Shown here: piece by piece, positions 16,422 through 26,320 of the stretch
How the letters are laid out: each line of letters starts with the position of its first letter
How positions within the stretch are numbered: the first letter of the stretch is position 1
Position numbers and translations under genes: made by a program
Notes under the pieces: generated by a model
What the model was told of the DNA's origin: nothing
What the model saw: only the letters and a program-made list of their open reading frames with translations
Database searches by the model: none
Source: Streptomyces gilvus
GTDB taxonomy: Bacteria; Actinomycetota; Actinomycetes; Streptomycetales; Streptomycetaceae
Length of the DNA: 64,000 bases
Reading direction: 5' to 3'
Assembly: GCF_022513565.1 (NCBI RefSeq)
Contig: NZ_JAKWBE010000002.1
Coordinates: forward strand, 62,001 to 126,000

Positions 16422-18455
16422 ATGTTTTTGACAAGAGAACAGACGCATGCCGCGAGACCCGCCGGACCCCTCGTCTTATTCATCGGGTCTTACCGAGTTC
16501 TCGCGGCCTTCTTCTGCGCAGTCCTGTCCCTTGGAGCGCTGACCGCACCCGCGCACGCCGCGACCGCGGTCACCTACTTCGTCTCGCCCAGCGGCAGTGA
16601 CAGCAACCCGGGGACCAGCGCCGACGCCCCCTTCCGTACCGTCACCAAGGCACAGACAGCGGTCCGGTCGATCGACAAGTCGACGTCAGGTCCGGTCACC
16701 GTGACGCTGGCCGGGGGCGTCTACCGGCTGACCAAGACCCTCACCTTCAGTTCCGCGGACTCCGGCGGCGGCACGGCCGGCACCGTCTGGTGGAAGGCGG
16801 CAGCCGGACAGAGCCCGGTCATCAGCGGCGGTGTCCAGGTCACCGGCTGGTCGCGGACCAGCGCCGACAGCAGCATCTGGTCCGCCCCGGCCCCCAGCGG
16901 CCTGGACACCCGGCAGCTGTACGTGAACGGCGTACGCGCCCAGCGCGCCACGGGCTCTCTGCCGGTGTCGGTGACCCAGACGGCGACCGGATACACCACG
17001 GCGTCCGGCGACCCCATGGCCGGCTGGCGCAATCGGTCGGCGATCGAGTTCGTCTACCGGGGCGGACTCGGACTGTGGACCGAGCCGCGCTGCCCGGTCG
17101 CCTCGGTCACCAGTACCGCCATCACCATGGCCCAGCCCTGCTGGAACAACTCCACCCAGCGGGTCATGCGCACCGACGACTCGGGCCGTACCTACAACCT
17201 CGTCGGCCGCAAATCGATCACCGAGGCGCCGACGGCGGTGGAGAACGCCTACGAACTCCTCGACAAGCCCGGTGAGTTCTACCTGGACAAGACCGAGCAC
17301 CGCTTCTACTACATCCCGCGTTCCGGACAGGACCTGACCACCGCGGACGTCGAGGCACCCTCGCTGGACACACTCGTGGCGTCCGCCGGCAAGGCCTCGG
17401 ACGAACCCGGTCACATCGGTTTCCAGGGCATCCAGTTCAGCTACGCGAACTACTCGACCTCGAACACCGGCACGGGCTTCTCCGAAATCCAGGCGACCTA
17501 CCAGGTCACCGGCACCACGGGCTACGCCACCCAGGGACTGTGCACCTTCGTGTCGGGCGGCACCTGCCCGTACGGCAACTGGACGAAGATGCCCGGCGCG
17601 GTGCGGTTCACCTACGACAGCAGCATCCACTTCGACCACGACTACTTCGTCCATCTCGGCGCGGCCGGACTGGATCTCGGCAACGGCTCGCAGAACGACA
17701 CCGTCACCGCCTGCGTGTTCACCGACATCTCCGGCAACGGACTCGACCTGGGCGGCGTGGACATCCCCCAGCCCAGCAGCGCGGCACAGCACACCAGCGG
17801 GATCACCGTGAAGGACAGCCACTTCTACGACACCGCCACCGAGTACCACGGCGGGGTCGCCATCGACGCCGGATACATCGAGACCTCGACCATCACCCAC
17901 AACCAGATCGATGACGTGCCCTACACGGCCATCTCCATCGGCTGGGGCGGCTGGCCCGACAAGGTGAGCCTGCCCGCACAGCCCAACTACTCGAACAACA
18001 ACACGATCTCGTACAACCTGATCCACGATCACATGTCGCTGCTCGGTGACGGCGGCGCCGTCTACACGAACGGCATCACCGGCACCTCGATGGCGAACGG
18101 TGAGAAGGTCGTCGGCAACGTCGTCCACGACCAGCTCAACACCTCGGGCGGCCACGTCCTGTACACCGACAACGGCGCCACCTACGTCTCGATCCTCGGC
18201 AACGCGGTGTGGAACATCAACGTCTCGCCGTGGGGCAGCAAGCACGTGAACTACACGGCGGGCGACGGCACGTACGACCCCACGGACATCGAGGGCAACT
18301 ACTGGCCCAACGGTCCGTCCGACTACGACAACAAGAAGGTCCTGATCAAGGACAACCACGCCATCACCGGGTCGGCCCAGGTTCCGTCGAGCGTCATCGC
18401 GGCGGGCGGCATCGAGTCGCAGTACCGGTCGATCCTCTCCTGGCAGCCGGCCTGA
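16422..18455 (+). CDS. Secreted right-handed parallel beta-helix enzyme (possibly GH141-like)
   Basis: A 677-residue secreted protein. A signal peptide (VLAAFFCAVLSLGALTAPAHA) is followed by the opening YFVSPSGSDSNPGTSADAPF typical of pectate-lyase-like beta-helix enzymes. The middle carries AYELLDKPGEFYLDKTEHRF and YYIPRSGQDL, and the rest consists of parallel beta-helix turns (NNTISYNLIHDHMSLLGDGG, VVGNVVHDQL). This layout resembles GH141-type and related carbohydrate-active beta-helix enzymes; pairing with a rhamnosidase suggests pectin or rhamnogalacturonan side chains, by inference only. Codon 19 is TTA (16476-16478), and the first ~35 codons are AT-rich compared with the rest. Expression may therefore depend on the bldA leucyl-tRNA. 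The message appears leaderless. Confidence 0.85.
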   Translation: MFLTREQTHAARPAGPLVLFIGSYRVLAAFFCAVLSLGALTAPAHAATAVTYFVSPSGSDSNPGTSADAPFRTVTKAQTAVRSIDKSTSGPVTVTLAGGVYRLTKTLTFSSADSGGGTAGTVWWKAAAGQSPVISGGVQVTGWSRTSADSSIWSAPAPSGLDTRQLYVNGVRAQRATGSLPVSVTQTATGYTTASGDPMAGWRNRSAIEFVYRGGLGLWTEPRCPVASVTSTAITMAQPCWNNSTQRVMRTDDSGRTYNLVGRKSITEAPTAVENAYELLDKPGEFYLDKTEHRFYYIPRSGQDLTTADVEAPSLDTLVASAGKASDEPGHIGFQGIQFSYANYSTSNTGTGFSEIQATYQVTGTTGYATQGLCTFVSGGTCPYGNWTKMPGAVRFTYDSSIHFDHDYFVHLGAAGLDLGNGSQNDTVTACVFTDISGNGLDLGGVDIPQPSSAAQHTSGITVKDSHFYDTATEYHGGVAIDAGYIETSTITHNQIDDVPYTAISIGWGGWPDKVSLPAQPNYSNNNTISYNLIHDHMSLLGDGGAVYTNGITGTSMANGEKVVGNVVHDQLNTSGGHVLYTDNGATYVSILGNAVWNINVSPWGSKHVNYTAGDGTYDPTDIEGNYWPNGPSDYDNKKVLIKDNHAITGSAQVPSSVIAAGGIESQYRSILSWQPA

Positions 18456-18478
18456 CAGGAACAGAGCGGCGAAGAACC

Positions 18479-18513
18479 GTGGGCCTGCCCCAGAGAGGGC
18501 AGGGCAGGCCCAC
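18479..18513. terminator. 12-bp hairpin terminator after the beta-helix gene
   Basis: GTGGGCCTGCCC (18479-18490) and GGGCAGGCCCAC (18502-18513) form a perfect 12-base stem with an 11-base loop, 24 bases after the stop codon. Confidence 0.75.
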
Positions 18514-18560
18514 CCCAGTGGATCGGCACCCACCCACGGCTGAGCGGGTATCGTCCGCAC

Positions 18561-18938
18561 ATGGACATTCCGGCCGAACCCCGCGTCCTCGTCATCGGCC
18601 TTGATCCCTACCGAGTGCCGGGGCCGTGGGACCCCGAACCAGTGGCCAAGGCGATCGAGGCGGGACTGGCCGAGTTCGCCGAGCACGGCGTGGGCGTGGA
18701 GACCTGCCTCGTCGGCCTTGACGGAAGTGACGACGTGACGGCGGTCGTCGAGAACGCGCTGCGAGCCCGGCCGTGGGAGTGCGTCGTCATCGGCGGCGGC
18801 TTCCGGCACTCGGACGATCAGGCCGAACTCCTGGAACAGGTGGTCAACCTGATCCGGCGACACGCACCCGACGCGGCCATCGCCTTCAACAGCACCCCGG
18901 CCACCACTTACGAGGCCGCCGCCCGTTGGCTCGGGTGA
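18561..18938 (+). CDS. Conserved hypothetical protein, Rossmann-like
   Basis: A 125-residue protein with alternating strands and helices: RVLVIGLDPYRVPGPWDPEP, VGVETCLVGLDGSDDV, WECVVIGGGFRHSDDQAE, and DAAIAFNSTPATTYEAAARW. The first strand and the VVIGGG segment suggest a small Rossmann/flavodoxin-like fold; I do not know a function. The ATG at 18561 has no ribosome-binding site. A TATCGT hexamer ends six bases before it (18549-18554), so this may be another leaderless gene, although no good -35 is visible. Confidence 0.7.
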   Translation: MDIPAEPRVLVIGLDPYRVPGPWDPEPVAKAIEAGLAEFAEHGVGVETCLVGLDGSDDVTAVVENALRARPWECVVIGGGFRHSDDQAELLEQVVNLIRRHAPDAAIAFNSTPATTYEAAARWLG

Positions 18939-18962
18939 CGGCCTCACATCCGGCGATCACCG

Positions 18963-19778
18963 CTAGGCCTTGCGGGCCAGCCCCGCAGCGATGAGGTGTT
19001 CCCAGACGGTGAGTTCGCGTTGGCCGCCGTTCCACGGGCCGTCGCTCTCGTCGGGTCGCCACAGGGACGCGGGAACGATCCCGGGGTCGAGGATCTCCAG
19101 GCCGTCCAGCAGGGCTGCGATCTCCTCGTCGGTGCGCCAGCGACCCCGGCCGAAGGTCTGCTGAAGGACCTTCTCTGCCTCCACGGTCTCCGCGTTGTTG
19201 CCGGAGCGGAAGTGGCTGACGAAGAAGTAGCTTCCCGAGGGCACCTGTTCGCGCCAGTAGCGGACGATGCCGGCCGGGTCCTCGTCGTCGTTGACGTGGT
19301 GGAGGATGGCGCTGAGGATCACGGCGACGGGCCGGGTGAAGTCGATGAGATCCAGAGTGTCGGGGTGGGTGCGGATGCCGTCGGGGTCGCGCACGTCGAC
19401 CGCCACGACGCGGGTCCGTTCGTTGTTCTCCAGCAGCGCGCGGCCGTGGACGAGCACCTGGGGGTCGATGTCGACGTACACGACCCGGGAGTCGGGGGCG
19501 TTGCGCTGCGCGACCTGGTGGACGTTGTCGGCGGTCGGCAGGCCACTGCCCAGGTCGATGAACTGCCGTACGTCCGTGGTCCGCGCGATCTCCCTGACCG
19601 CCCGGGTCAGGGCCGCGCGGTTGGCGAAGGCGATGGCCACCGAGCCGGGCAGGTCGCGTTTGAACACGTCGCCGATCTCCCGGTCCACGGCGTAGTTGTC
19701 CTTGCCGCCCAACAGGTAGTCGTAGACGCGGGCGATGCTGGGCTTGGTCGGATCGATGGAGGAGCCTTCGTGGGTCAT
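18963..19778 (-). CDS. DUF574-family SAM-dependent methyltransferase
   Basis: A 271-residue class I methyltransferase of the actinobacterial DUF574 (Methyltransf_19) group. Diagnostic segments are IARVYDYLLGGKDNYAVDRE, FIDLGSGLPTADNVHQVAQR (SAM loop), VVYVDIDPQVLVHGRALL and SAILHHVNDDEDP. The substrates of this large family are unknown; members are often near XRE/DUF397 regulators. A paralogue lies at 57153-57971. The ATG at 19778 is chosen because GGGAAG lies about 11 bases upstream; an in-frame ATG at 19787 would be too close to it. Confidence 0.85.
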   Translation of the reverse strand: MTHEGSSIDPTKPSIARVYDYLLGGKDNYAVDREIGDVFKRDLPGSVAIAFANRAALTRAVREIARTTDVRQFIDLGSGLPTADNVHQVAQRNAPDSRVVYVDIDPQVLVHGRALLENNERTRVVAVDVRDPDGIRTHPDTLDLIDFTRPVAVILSAILHHVNDDEDPAGIVRYWREQVPSGSYFFVSHFRSGNNAETVEAEKVLQQTFGRGRWRTDEEIAALLDGLEILDPGIVPASLWRPDESDGPWNGGQRELTVWEHLIAAGLARKA

Positions 19779-19839
19779 GACGACCATTCTTCCCGCAACC
19801 TCGCCTGCTCACAGCCCTTTTGCTGCGAACTGCTCGGCC

Positions 19840-20008
19840 CGCTGCTCGGGACGCCGGCCAGGGATGCCGCCTGGGTCGCGGTGTGCCTTTGGACGAGCAG
19901 TGACTTCGCGATGTCGAACCGGATGGACTCGATGTACCGCGCCGGGGTGGTGCCGAGTTGCTCCCGGAACAGCCTGGTGAGACCGGGCCGCACCATCGTC
20001 CGGATCAC
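19840..20008 (-). pseudogene. AraC-family regulator remnant
   Basis: The reading RPGLTRLFREQLGTTPARYI followed by ESIRFDIAKSLLVQRHTAT is the first half of an AraC/XylS DNA-binding domain of the GATase1-like group. It breaks off in the second helix-turn-helix (AASLAGVPSSGP). The N-terminal effector domain and the end of the DNA-binding domain are both missing, so this is a fragment of about 55 residues. It lies beside the methyltransferase start and probably has no function. Confidence 0.7.
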
Positions 20009-20223
20009 TGAGGACTGAGGACGCCAGGACCCCCTGGCCGGACGGGGCTGAAGTGGGCCCGGTCACAATTCAACTCTTCCCGCATTCGTCGGGTTAGGAA
20101 TCCGAAAGCGGGGCATGCGCGTGACGAGTGGCACGGCGACCGCACCTCCCCCCTGGTGACGGAGCCGGTCACCTCACGCGCGGTTTCGCGGCACTCCCCC
20201 CCCCGCCGCGGAAGCCGCGCGCC

Positions 20224-20287
20224 GGAGGTCCTTGCGGCACACGGCACGAGAGGCTCCCCCACCTCGACACCAGCCGCAAGGACCTCC
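20224..20287. repeat. Perfect 15-bp inverted repeat in a 324-base gap
   Basis: GGAGGTCCTTGCGGC (20224-20238) and GCCGCAAGGACCTCC (20273-20287) are exact reverse complements separated by 34 bases. They lie 46 bases beyond the end of the aldo/keto reductase gene, so a terminator role is likely, though the loop is long. The rest of 20009-20332 holds no gene that I can support; it contains a run of nine or more C residues and GC-rich non-coding sequence. Confidence 0.55.
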
Positions 20288-20332
20288 CACCGCGCCGGTT
20301 CGGACGTCCAACCGGCGCCTGCGGTCCACGGG

Positions 20333-21322
<990 letters not shown>

Positions 21323-21539
21323 GCCGTGGTCCAGCCTTTCCTGCACTCGTTCGTGCGTGGTTCGTGCGTGGTTCAAAGGACACGAGACGGCGCCCCGGTG
21401 AGGCCCCCGTCGACACCGGCCTCGTGCGCCGCTGTGTCTTCGACGCTACGACTTGGAGCGCACTCCAGGGCAAGTCGGCCGACGGGCGCACCGGCGGCCT
21501 CGGCGAGTCTCTGGAAACGCGGCTGGGCGACACACGCGG

Positions 21540-21887
21540 CTATCGCGACCGGGGGTGGTCCTGCCAGATGCGCCTCGAACCCTCCAGCGGGTACGGCACG
21601 TCGCTGGGCGGCGTGTCCCAGACCCGGGTGGTGGGGCTGTCGGGAGTGAAGCGGGGCCAGCCCGGGTCGCCGGTGGCGGCGAAGGACGTCCACGCCGCTC
21701 GGACGCGTTCGGACAGGGTGGCGCACTCGGCGGGCGGCGGGGAGCCGAGCAGACGGGCCGCCGGACGGGTCGCAGCGGTGCCGAAGACGAACGGGACGTC
21801 GATCCCGTGGGCGGCCCCCAGTGTGGGCCCCTGCCAGGCGAAGTCGTAGAGCCAGGTTCGCCCGCCGGTCGGCGAACGCTCCATCAC
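21540..21887 (-). pseudogene. Type B carboxylesterase, C-terminal fragment
   Basis: A 115-residue frame matching only the last quarter of a type B carboxylesterase: WLYDFAWQGPTLGAAHGIDV (containing the catalytic-region His), PFVFGTAATRP, LSERVRAAWTSFAATGDPGW and FTPDSPTTRVWDT. The nucleophile Ser domain and acidic residue are absent. Oddly, the fragment has its own GGGGGAGG ribosome-binding site a few bases before a GTG-ATG start at 21887/21884, so a short protein could still be made. The flanks 21377-21539 and 21888-22134 contain no recognisable remainder. Confidence 0.75.
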
Positions 21888-22134
21888 AACGCCTCCCCCT
21901 CACCCCCGCGGGCAGCGGTGGCGATTGTACGGAGCGACGCCGCCGACTCGGCCGCCGTCCTCCCCCGGTCGATCCGCGGCTTCCGCGGTCTTCGTCATGC
22001 CATGCTCGGTGGTCCGGGAGCCGAGAGGGGGAGCCGAGTGCTGCTCACGTTGAACCCCCCGGCCATGATCAGGGGCCGCTCGAGTTCGGCGCGTGGCGCC
22101 GCAGAGCCCTTCCCCCCTTTTGCCTGAGACGGCG

Positions 22135-22698
22135 TTAGCGCACCACCCGGTGGCAGAGGTAGACGAATCGGGAGTTGAAGGTGCGGGTCTCGACGAGTTC
22201 GAGGTCAACTCGGCGTTCGTGGCGGGGGAAGAACGGAATGCCTCCGCCGACGAGGACCGGGTAGACGATGGTCCGGTACTCGTCGATCAGACCCGCGGCG
22301 GCCACTTCGGCGGCGAGGGTGGCGCCGCCGATCGCGATCTCGCCCTCGCCGGGCTCGTTCCGCAACCGTTCGATCTCCTCCGCCACGCTGCCGGACGCCA
22401 GGCGGGCGTTTCCCTGAACCTCCCGCAGCGTGGAGGAGAACACCACCTTGGGGAGCGGCTTCCACAGCGCGGTCCACTCCTGCTCCGCCTCGCCGAGCGT
22501 CGGATCCTGGTCGGCCGTCTCCCAGTACAGCATCGTCTCGTACAACCGTCGTCCCATCAGGTGGACGCCGACGTCTCGGATGTCGTCGATCCAGAAGCGG
22601 AAGACGTCGGGGTCCGGTGCCGTCCAGTCGAAACGGCCGTCCGGTCCGACGATGTAGCCGTCGAGCGACATGCTCATCGAATAGGTCACGTTGCGCAT
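22135..22698 (-). CDS. Dihydrofolate reductase-family (RibD C-terminal) protein
   Basis: A 187-residue RibD_C/DHFR-fold protein. It has VTYSMSMSLDGYIVGPDGRF, VGVHLMGRRLYETMLYWE, VVFSSTLREVQGNARL, EIAIGGATLAAEVAAAGLID and YPVLVGGGIPFFPRHERRVD. These small NADPH-dependent reductases are common in actinobacteria and their substrates are usually unknown. The ATG at 22698 has a good GAGGAGG site seven bases upstream. It is monocistronic. Confidence 0.88.
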   Translation of the reverse strand: MRNVTYSMSMSLDGYIVGPDGRFDWTAPDPDVFRFWIDDIRDVGVHLMGRRLYETMLYWETADQDPTLGEAEQEWTALWKPLPKVVFSSTLREVQGNARLASGSVAEEIERLRNEPGEGEIAIGGATLAAEVAAAGLIDEYRTIVYPVLVGGGIPFFPRHERRVDLELVETRTFNSRFVYLCHRVVR

Positions 22699-22886
22699 CA
22701 GAAGCCTCCTCGGTGACGGGACCGAGACTAGGGCCGCATGGAGATCATTTCCTCGGGAGACATCGGGCCCCTACGGTGAGAACGGCGTTGTGTGCTATCC
22801 AGGAGGTGTGCGGTAAGGGATCTCGGGGCTCGAACGCACGTACTCGGGAATTGCCTCTCCGGCGTGTGCCGGAGTCAGCGAGCTGA

Positions 22887-25073
22887 GTGAGCCTCATGGA
22901 CCCCACATCCCCCTCTTCGCCGGATTCGCCGTTCGACGTGGTCAGCGGCGCCCTGGCGGACTACATCCCCCGAGCGGGAGCCACGGCGGCCCGGCGCCCC
23001 ACCGGCTCCCGGAGCGCCCGTCGCGGCCAGGGGCCCGCGGGTGAGCGGCGGGAGGGCGGAGGTCAGGAACAGATCCTCGCGGTGGTCAACCTCGACCGGA
23101 ATCTGACCATCACCAGCTGCAATCTGGATGCGACCCCTTTCGCCGGCGTCACCGCCGCGCCGGGCACTCCCTTCTCCGCGCTGCTGCCGCCCGAGGACAT
23201 ACCGACCGTCACCCAGAGGCTGCGCAACGTCATCGATACGCAGGAGGCACACGTCGCCCGGGTGCAGCGTCTGCGGCGGGACGACGGCACCGAGCTGGTG
23301 GTCTCGATGAGCATCCTGCCTGCCGCCGCGCCCCAGGGAGGGCTGACGGTCTCGCTGATCGCCATGGCCAGACGGCTGCATCTGTACGCCTCCGCCGCCG
23401 CGATCGGGACGTCCCTGGACATCGGCGAGACGGCGCAGTCCCTGGCCCAGTCCCTGCTGGCCTGGGGTGACGTGGCCGCCGTCGACTTCGATTTCGCCGT
23501 GTGGACGGGAGAGGCGGTCATCGAGCAGGCGCACGAGCGCATCCGGCTGCGGCGGGCGGCCCTGGCGCCGGACCGGGCCTGGCCCGAGGGCTATCTGACG
23601 CGCGGGGACAACCTTCCCCGCGAGGCGAGCCGTCTGCTGGTCGGCGCGGTGACGCGCGACGACGTGCCGCAGGCCATCGTCATTCCCGACCGCGCGGCGA
23701 TCGAACGGGTGCTCGGCGATCCCCGGCTGGTGCGTGCTCTGGTGCCCGGCAACCTGCCCGCGAGCGTGGCGTGCATTCCGCTGGTGGTCAGAGGGCCGGA
23801 AGGCACTCCGGGACCCATCGTGCTGGGGGTGACGGAGGTCTGGCGGCGGCCGGAGCATCCCTTCCGTGACAGCGAGCTGCTCGACCTGCAGGAACTCGTG
23901 GCCAAGACCGCCCGGCACGTGGATCTGGCCCGCCAGCATCAGCGGGAGCACGCCCAGGTCCTGGCGTTGCAGCGGCGGCTGCTGCCGCGGACCGGCAGCG
24001 ACACCATCGAGGTCGCCAGCGTCTACCAGCCCACCACCCCCGACAGCGCGGGCGTCGGCGGGGACTGGGTGAACAGCTTCCCGCTGCCGGGCGACCGTAC
24101 CGCGCTGGTGGTCGGGGACGTGGTCGGGCACGGTCTGGGGGCCGCGGCCGCCATGGGCCAGCTGAGCATGGAGGCCCGCGCGCTGTTGTCGGCCGGGCTG
24201 GGCCCCGACGAGGTCCTGGAGCGTCTCGACGAGACGGTCACCCTCCTCGACGACACGGACGCGGGCCTGGCGGCCGGTTACAGCGCGCTCGGCTCGACGT
24301 GCTGCATCGCGGTCTACGATCCCGTCGACCACCGCGTCGTCATGTCCAACGCCGGGCATCTGCCCCCGATCCTCGTTCACCCGGACGGCTCAGCCACCAC
24401 CCTCACGGCACAGCCCCACCCGGGACTGGGCGCCGAGTTCGCCGTGCGGGAGCCGTTCGACCTGCACGCGTTCGCCGCACCGCCCGGTTCGCTCCTCGCC
24501 CTCTACACCGACGGTCTGGTGGAGGACCCGGTGAGCCCCATCGACGAGGGCATCGGACGGCTGAAGGAAGCGGTGCGTGAGGTGCACCCCTGGGACGATC
24601 TGCAGCAGGCCGCGCGTCGCGTGGTCGCCCAGCTGGCCCCGCGGGGGCGTCTGCGTGACGACGTGACCCTGCTGCTCGCCCGTACGACCGGACGTCGCAG
24701 CCGGGACACGGCGACCTGGCGGCTGCCCGCCGCCGACGACACCGCCGCCCGCGCCCGCACGCTGGTCGCCGCCCTGCTGCGGCGATGGCACGTCGGCGCC
24801 CAGGGCCGGGACAGCACACTGCTGGTGATCAGCGAGCTGGTCACCAACGCCGTCGTCTTCGGCACCGGGCCCGTCACGGTACGGCTGGTCAAAGCCGGCC
24901 ACCGGCTCACGTGCGAGGTCGGCGACGCGGGCAACGGCCGGCCGCGGCTGCGCCGCGGCGAGCTGCTCGGTGACGGCGGGCGCGGCCTGCACGTTGTCCA
25001 CAAGCTCACCACGCGCTGGGGCGTGCGGTGGACCGACACCGGAAAGGCCGTCTGGGCGGAACTCGACGTGTAG
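22887..25073 (+). CDS. PAS-GAF-PP2C-HATPase multidomain regulator
   Basis: A 728-residue protein that combines a phosphatase and an anti-sigma-type kinase, as expected for partner-switching control of a sigma factor. After a low-complexity N-terminus comes a PAS-like domain (ILAVVNLDRNLTITSCNLDA, about 65-170). A GAF-like domain follows (to about 350), then the SpoIIE/PP2C domain (ALQRRLLPR, GVGGDWVN, VVGDVVGHGLGAAAAMGQL, RDDVTLLLA). The C-terminal HATPase_c_2 has VISELVTNAVVFG (N box) and GDGGRGLHVVHKLTTRWG. Metal ligands are complete except Asn for the second Asp of GGDWVN. Start is GTG 22887 or ATG 22896. Confidence 0.9.
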   Translation: MSLMDPTSPSSPDSPFDVVSGALADYIPRAGATAARRPTGSRSARRGQGPAGERREGGGQEQILAVVNLDRNLTITSCNLDATPFAGVTAAPGTPFSALLPPEDIPTVTQRLRNVIDTQEAHVARVQRLRRDDGTELVVSMSILPAAAPQGGLTVSLIAMARRLHLYASAAAIGTSLDIGETAQSLAQSLLAWGDVAAVDFDFAVWTGEAVIEQAHERIRLRRAALAPDRAWPEGYLTRGDNLPREASRLLVGAVTRDDVPQAIVIPDRAAIERVLGDPRLVRALVPGNLPASVACIPLVVRGPEGTPGPIVLGVTEVWRRPEHPFRDSELLDLQELVAKTARHVDLARQHQREHAQVLALQRRLLPRTGSDTIEVASVYQPTTPDSAGVGGDWVNSFPLPGDRTALVVGDVVGHGLGAAAAMGQLSMEARALLSAGLGPDEVLERLDETVTLLDDTDAGLAAGYSALGSTCCIAVYDPVDHRVVMSNAGHLPPILVHPDGSATTLTAQPHPGLGAEFAVREPFDLHAFAAPPGSLLALYTDGLVEDPVSPIDEGIGRLKEAVREVHPWDDLQQAARRVVAQLAPRGRLRDDVTLLLARTTGRRSRDTATWRLPAADDTAARARTLVAALLRRWHVGAQGRDSTLLVISELVTNAVVFGTGPVTVRLVKAGHRLTCEVGDAGNGRPRLRRGELLGDGGRGLHVVHKLTTRWGVRWTDTGKAVWAELDV

Positions 25074-25085
25074 GGCGGCCGCCGC

Positions 25086-25122
25086 GACGAGCCGGGCGGG
25101 TGTCGGGACGAGCCGGGCGGGT
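25086..25122. repeat. 16-bp direct repeat, 21-base period
   Basis: GACGAGCCGGGCGGGT occurs at 25086-25101 and again at 25107-25122, between the convergent stops of the PAS-PP2C gene and the type III PKS gene. It is probably a small slippage duplication in a non-coding spacer. Confidence 0.6.
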
Positions 25123-25135
25123 CAGACTCAGCGCC

Positions 25136-26320
25136 TCACAGCCACTCCCCCTCCACGGCCGTGGCGGTCAGTCCGGGCGCGGCCGCGTACAGCACGGTAC
25201 GACTGCCGGGTTTCTGCCCGGCGTCGTACGCGCGCCGCAGGATGTCGAGTACGGCCGCGCCGCCGCGGTTGCCCGTGGTGTAGCCGGCCCGGCTGTGGGC
25301 CAGCAGTCCCCCGGGCCATCCGTCGGGCATCGTCTGTTCCATGTACTCCAGCACCCGCGTCCCGCCCGGATGGGCGAGCAGGAGATCGGGGTGCCACGGG
25401 TGCCGGTCGTCCTGGTGGCGTTCGCGCAGCCATGCCCACATCGCGGCGACCGTCTCCTGGACGGCACGCGGTCCACGGCGGTCCATGACGAAGTGGGTCC
25501 CGTCGGCCCGGGTGTCCAGGCGGTGCAGGTCCGTGGTCCCGGGCAGGGTGTGGTGCCAGGCCGCATCCAGCCGCAGGATCGATTCTGCTCTGGGGTGGCC
25601 GGTGACCACCGTGGCAACGGCCGTGTCCGCGAACAGCAGCCGGACGATGAGGGATTCCAGCGTGTCGTCGGCCGGCTGGTAGGTGGTGCTCAGCGCCTCC
25701 GATATCACCACCAGCACCACCCGGTCGGGGTCCGCGGCGACGAGATCGGCGGCCAGCGCCAGCGATCGGGTCCCGGCGATGCAGGCCCACTGGGTGGCCG
25801 GCAGCAGCAACACGTCCCTGCGCAGCGGGAGGCGGTTGAGCAACGACAGGTCGAGCCCCGGCAGGGCCGGCGTGGTGGAGTTGCTGGTGATCAGGCAGTC
25901 GACGTCGGCGGGTTCCAGTCCGGCGATCTCCAGGGCCTCGCGGGCCGCCCGCTCGCCGTAGTCCTGCACCGCCGCCCAGGCCGGTGCGGTGCGCTCCTGG
26001 ACGGTCTGCTGCGCGGGTATCGCCTCCAGGGCGGCGATGACCCGGTTCACTTCCCGGTCGCTGAACCCGTCGCGGGCCAGTGCTTCACGGGCCGGCCCAA
26101 CCCCCGGTGTCCGCAGGCCGCTTCCGCGGCTGGGCGCGGTGGCCCTCTCCAGCGGCAGCATCCATCCGCGGGAGGTGATCCCTGTGCTCGCGGCGATGCC
26201 GTCGATGCGCGACAGCCAGGGCGCGTGCGGATGTCGGCCGCGCACCTCAGCCAGGATCTGATCGGTCGCCACGGCGTGTTCGCCGTGCACCACAGCGGGA
26301 GGACACAGACAGGCGCTCAT
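25136..26320 (-). CDS. Type III polyketide synthase (chalcone synthase-like)
   Basis: A 394-residue thiolase-fold protein with the Cys-His-Asn triad of type III PKSs: Cys in LPATQWACIAGTRSLALAAD, His in LLLAHPGGTRVLEYM and Asn in GYTTGNRGGAAVLDILR. The N-terminus (SACLCPPAVVHGEHAVATDQ, then STGITSRGWMLPLE) also fits chalcone/stilbene synthase-like enzymes, which condense an acyl starter with malonyl-CoA. It does not look like RppA. No methyltransferase, P450 or oxidase is adjacent, so the product is unknown. The start is the ATG at 26320, with AAAGGGG about eight bases upstream. A KAS III-like enzyme is the main alternative. Confidence 0.82.
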   Translation of the reverse strand: MSACLCPPAVVHGEHAVATDQILAEVRGRHPHAPWLSRIDGIAASTGITSRGWMLPLERATAPSRGSGLRTPGVGPAREALARDGFSDREVNRVIAALEAIPAQQTVQERTAPAWAAVQDYGERAAREALEIAGLEPADVDCLITSNSTTPALPGLDLSLLNRLPLRRDVLLLPATQWACIAGTRSLALAADLVAADPDRVVLVVISEALSTTYQPADDTLESLIVRLLFADTAVATVVTGHPRAESILRLDAAWHHTLPGTTDLHRLDTRADGTHFVMDRRGPRAVQETVAAMWAWLRERHQDDRHPWHPDLLLAHPGGTRVLEYMEQTMPDGWPGGLLAHSRAGYTTGNRGGAAVLDILRRAYDAGQKPGSRTVLYAAAPGLTATAVEGEWL

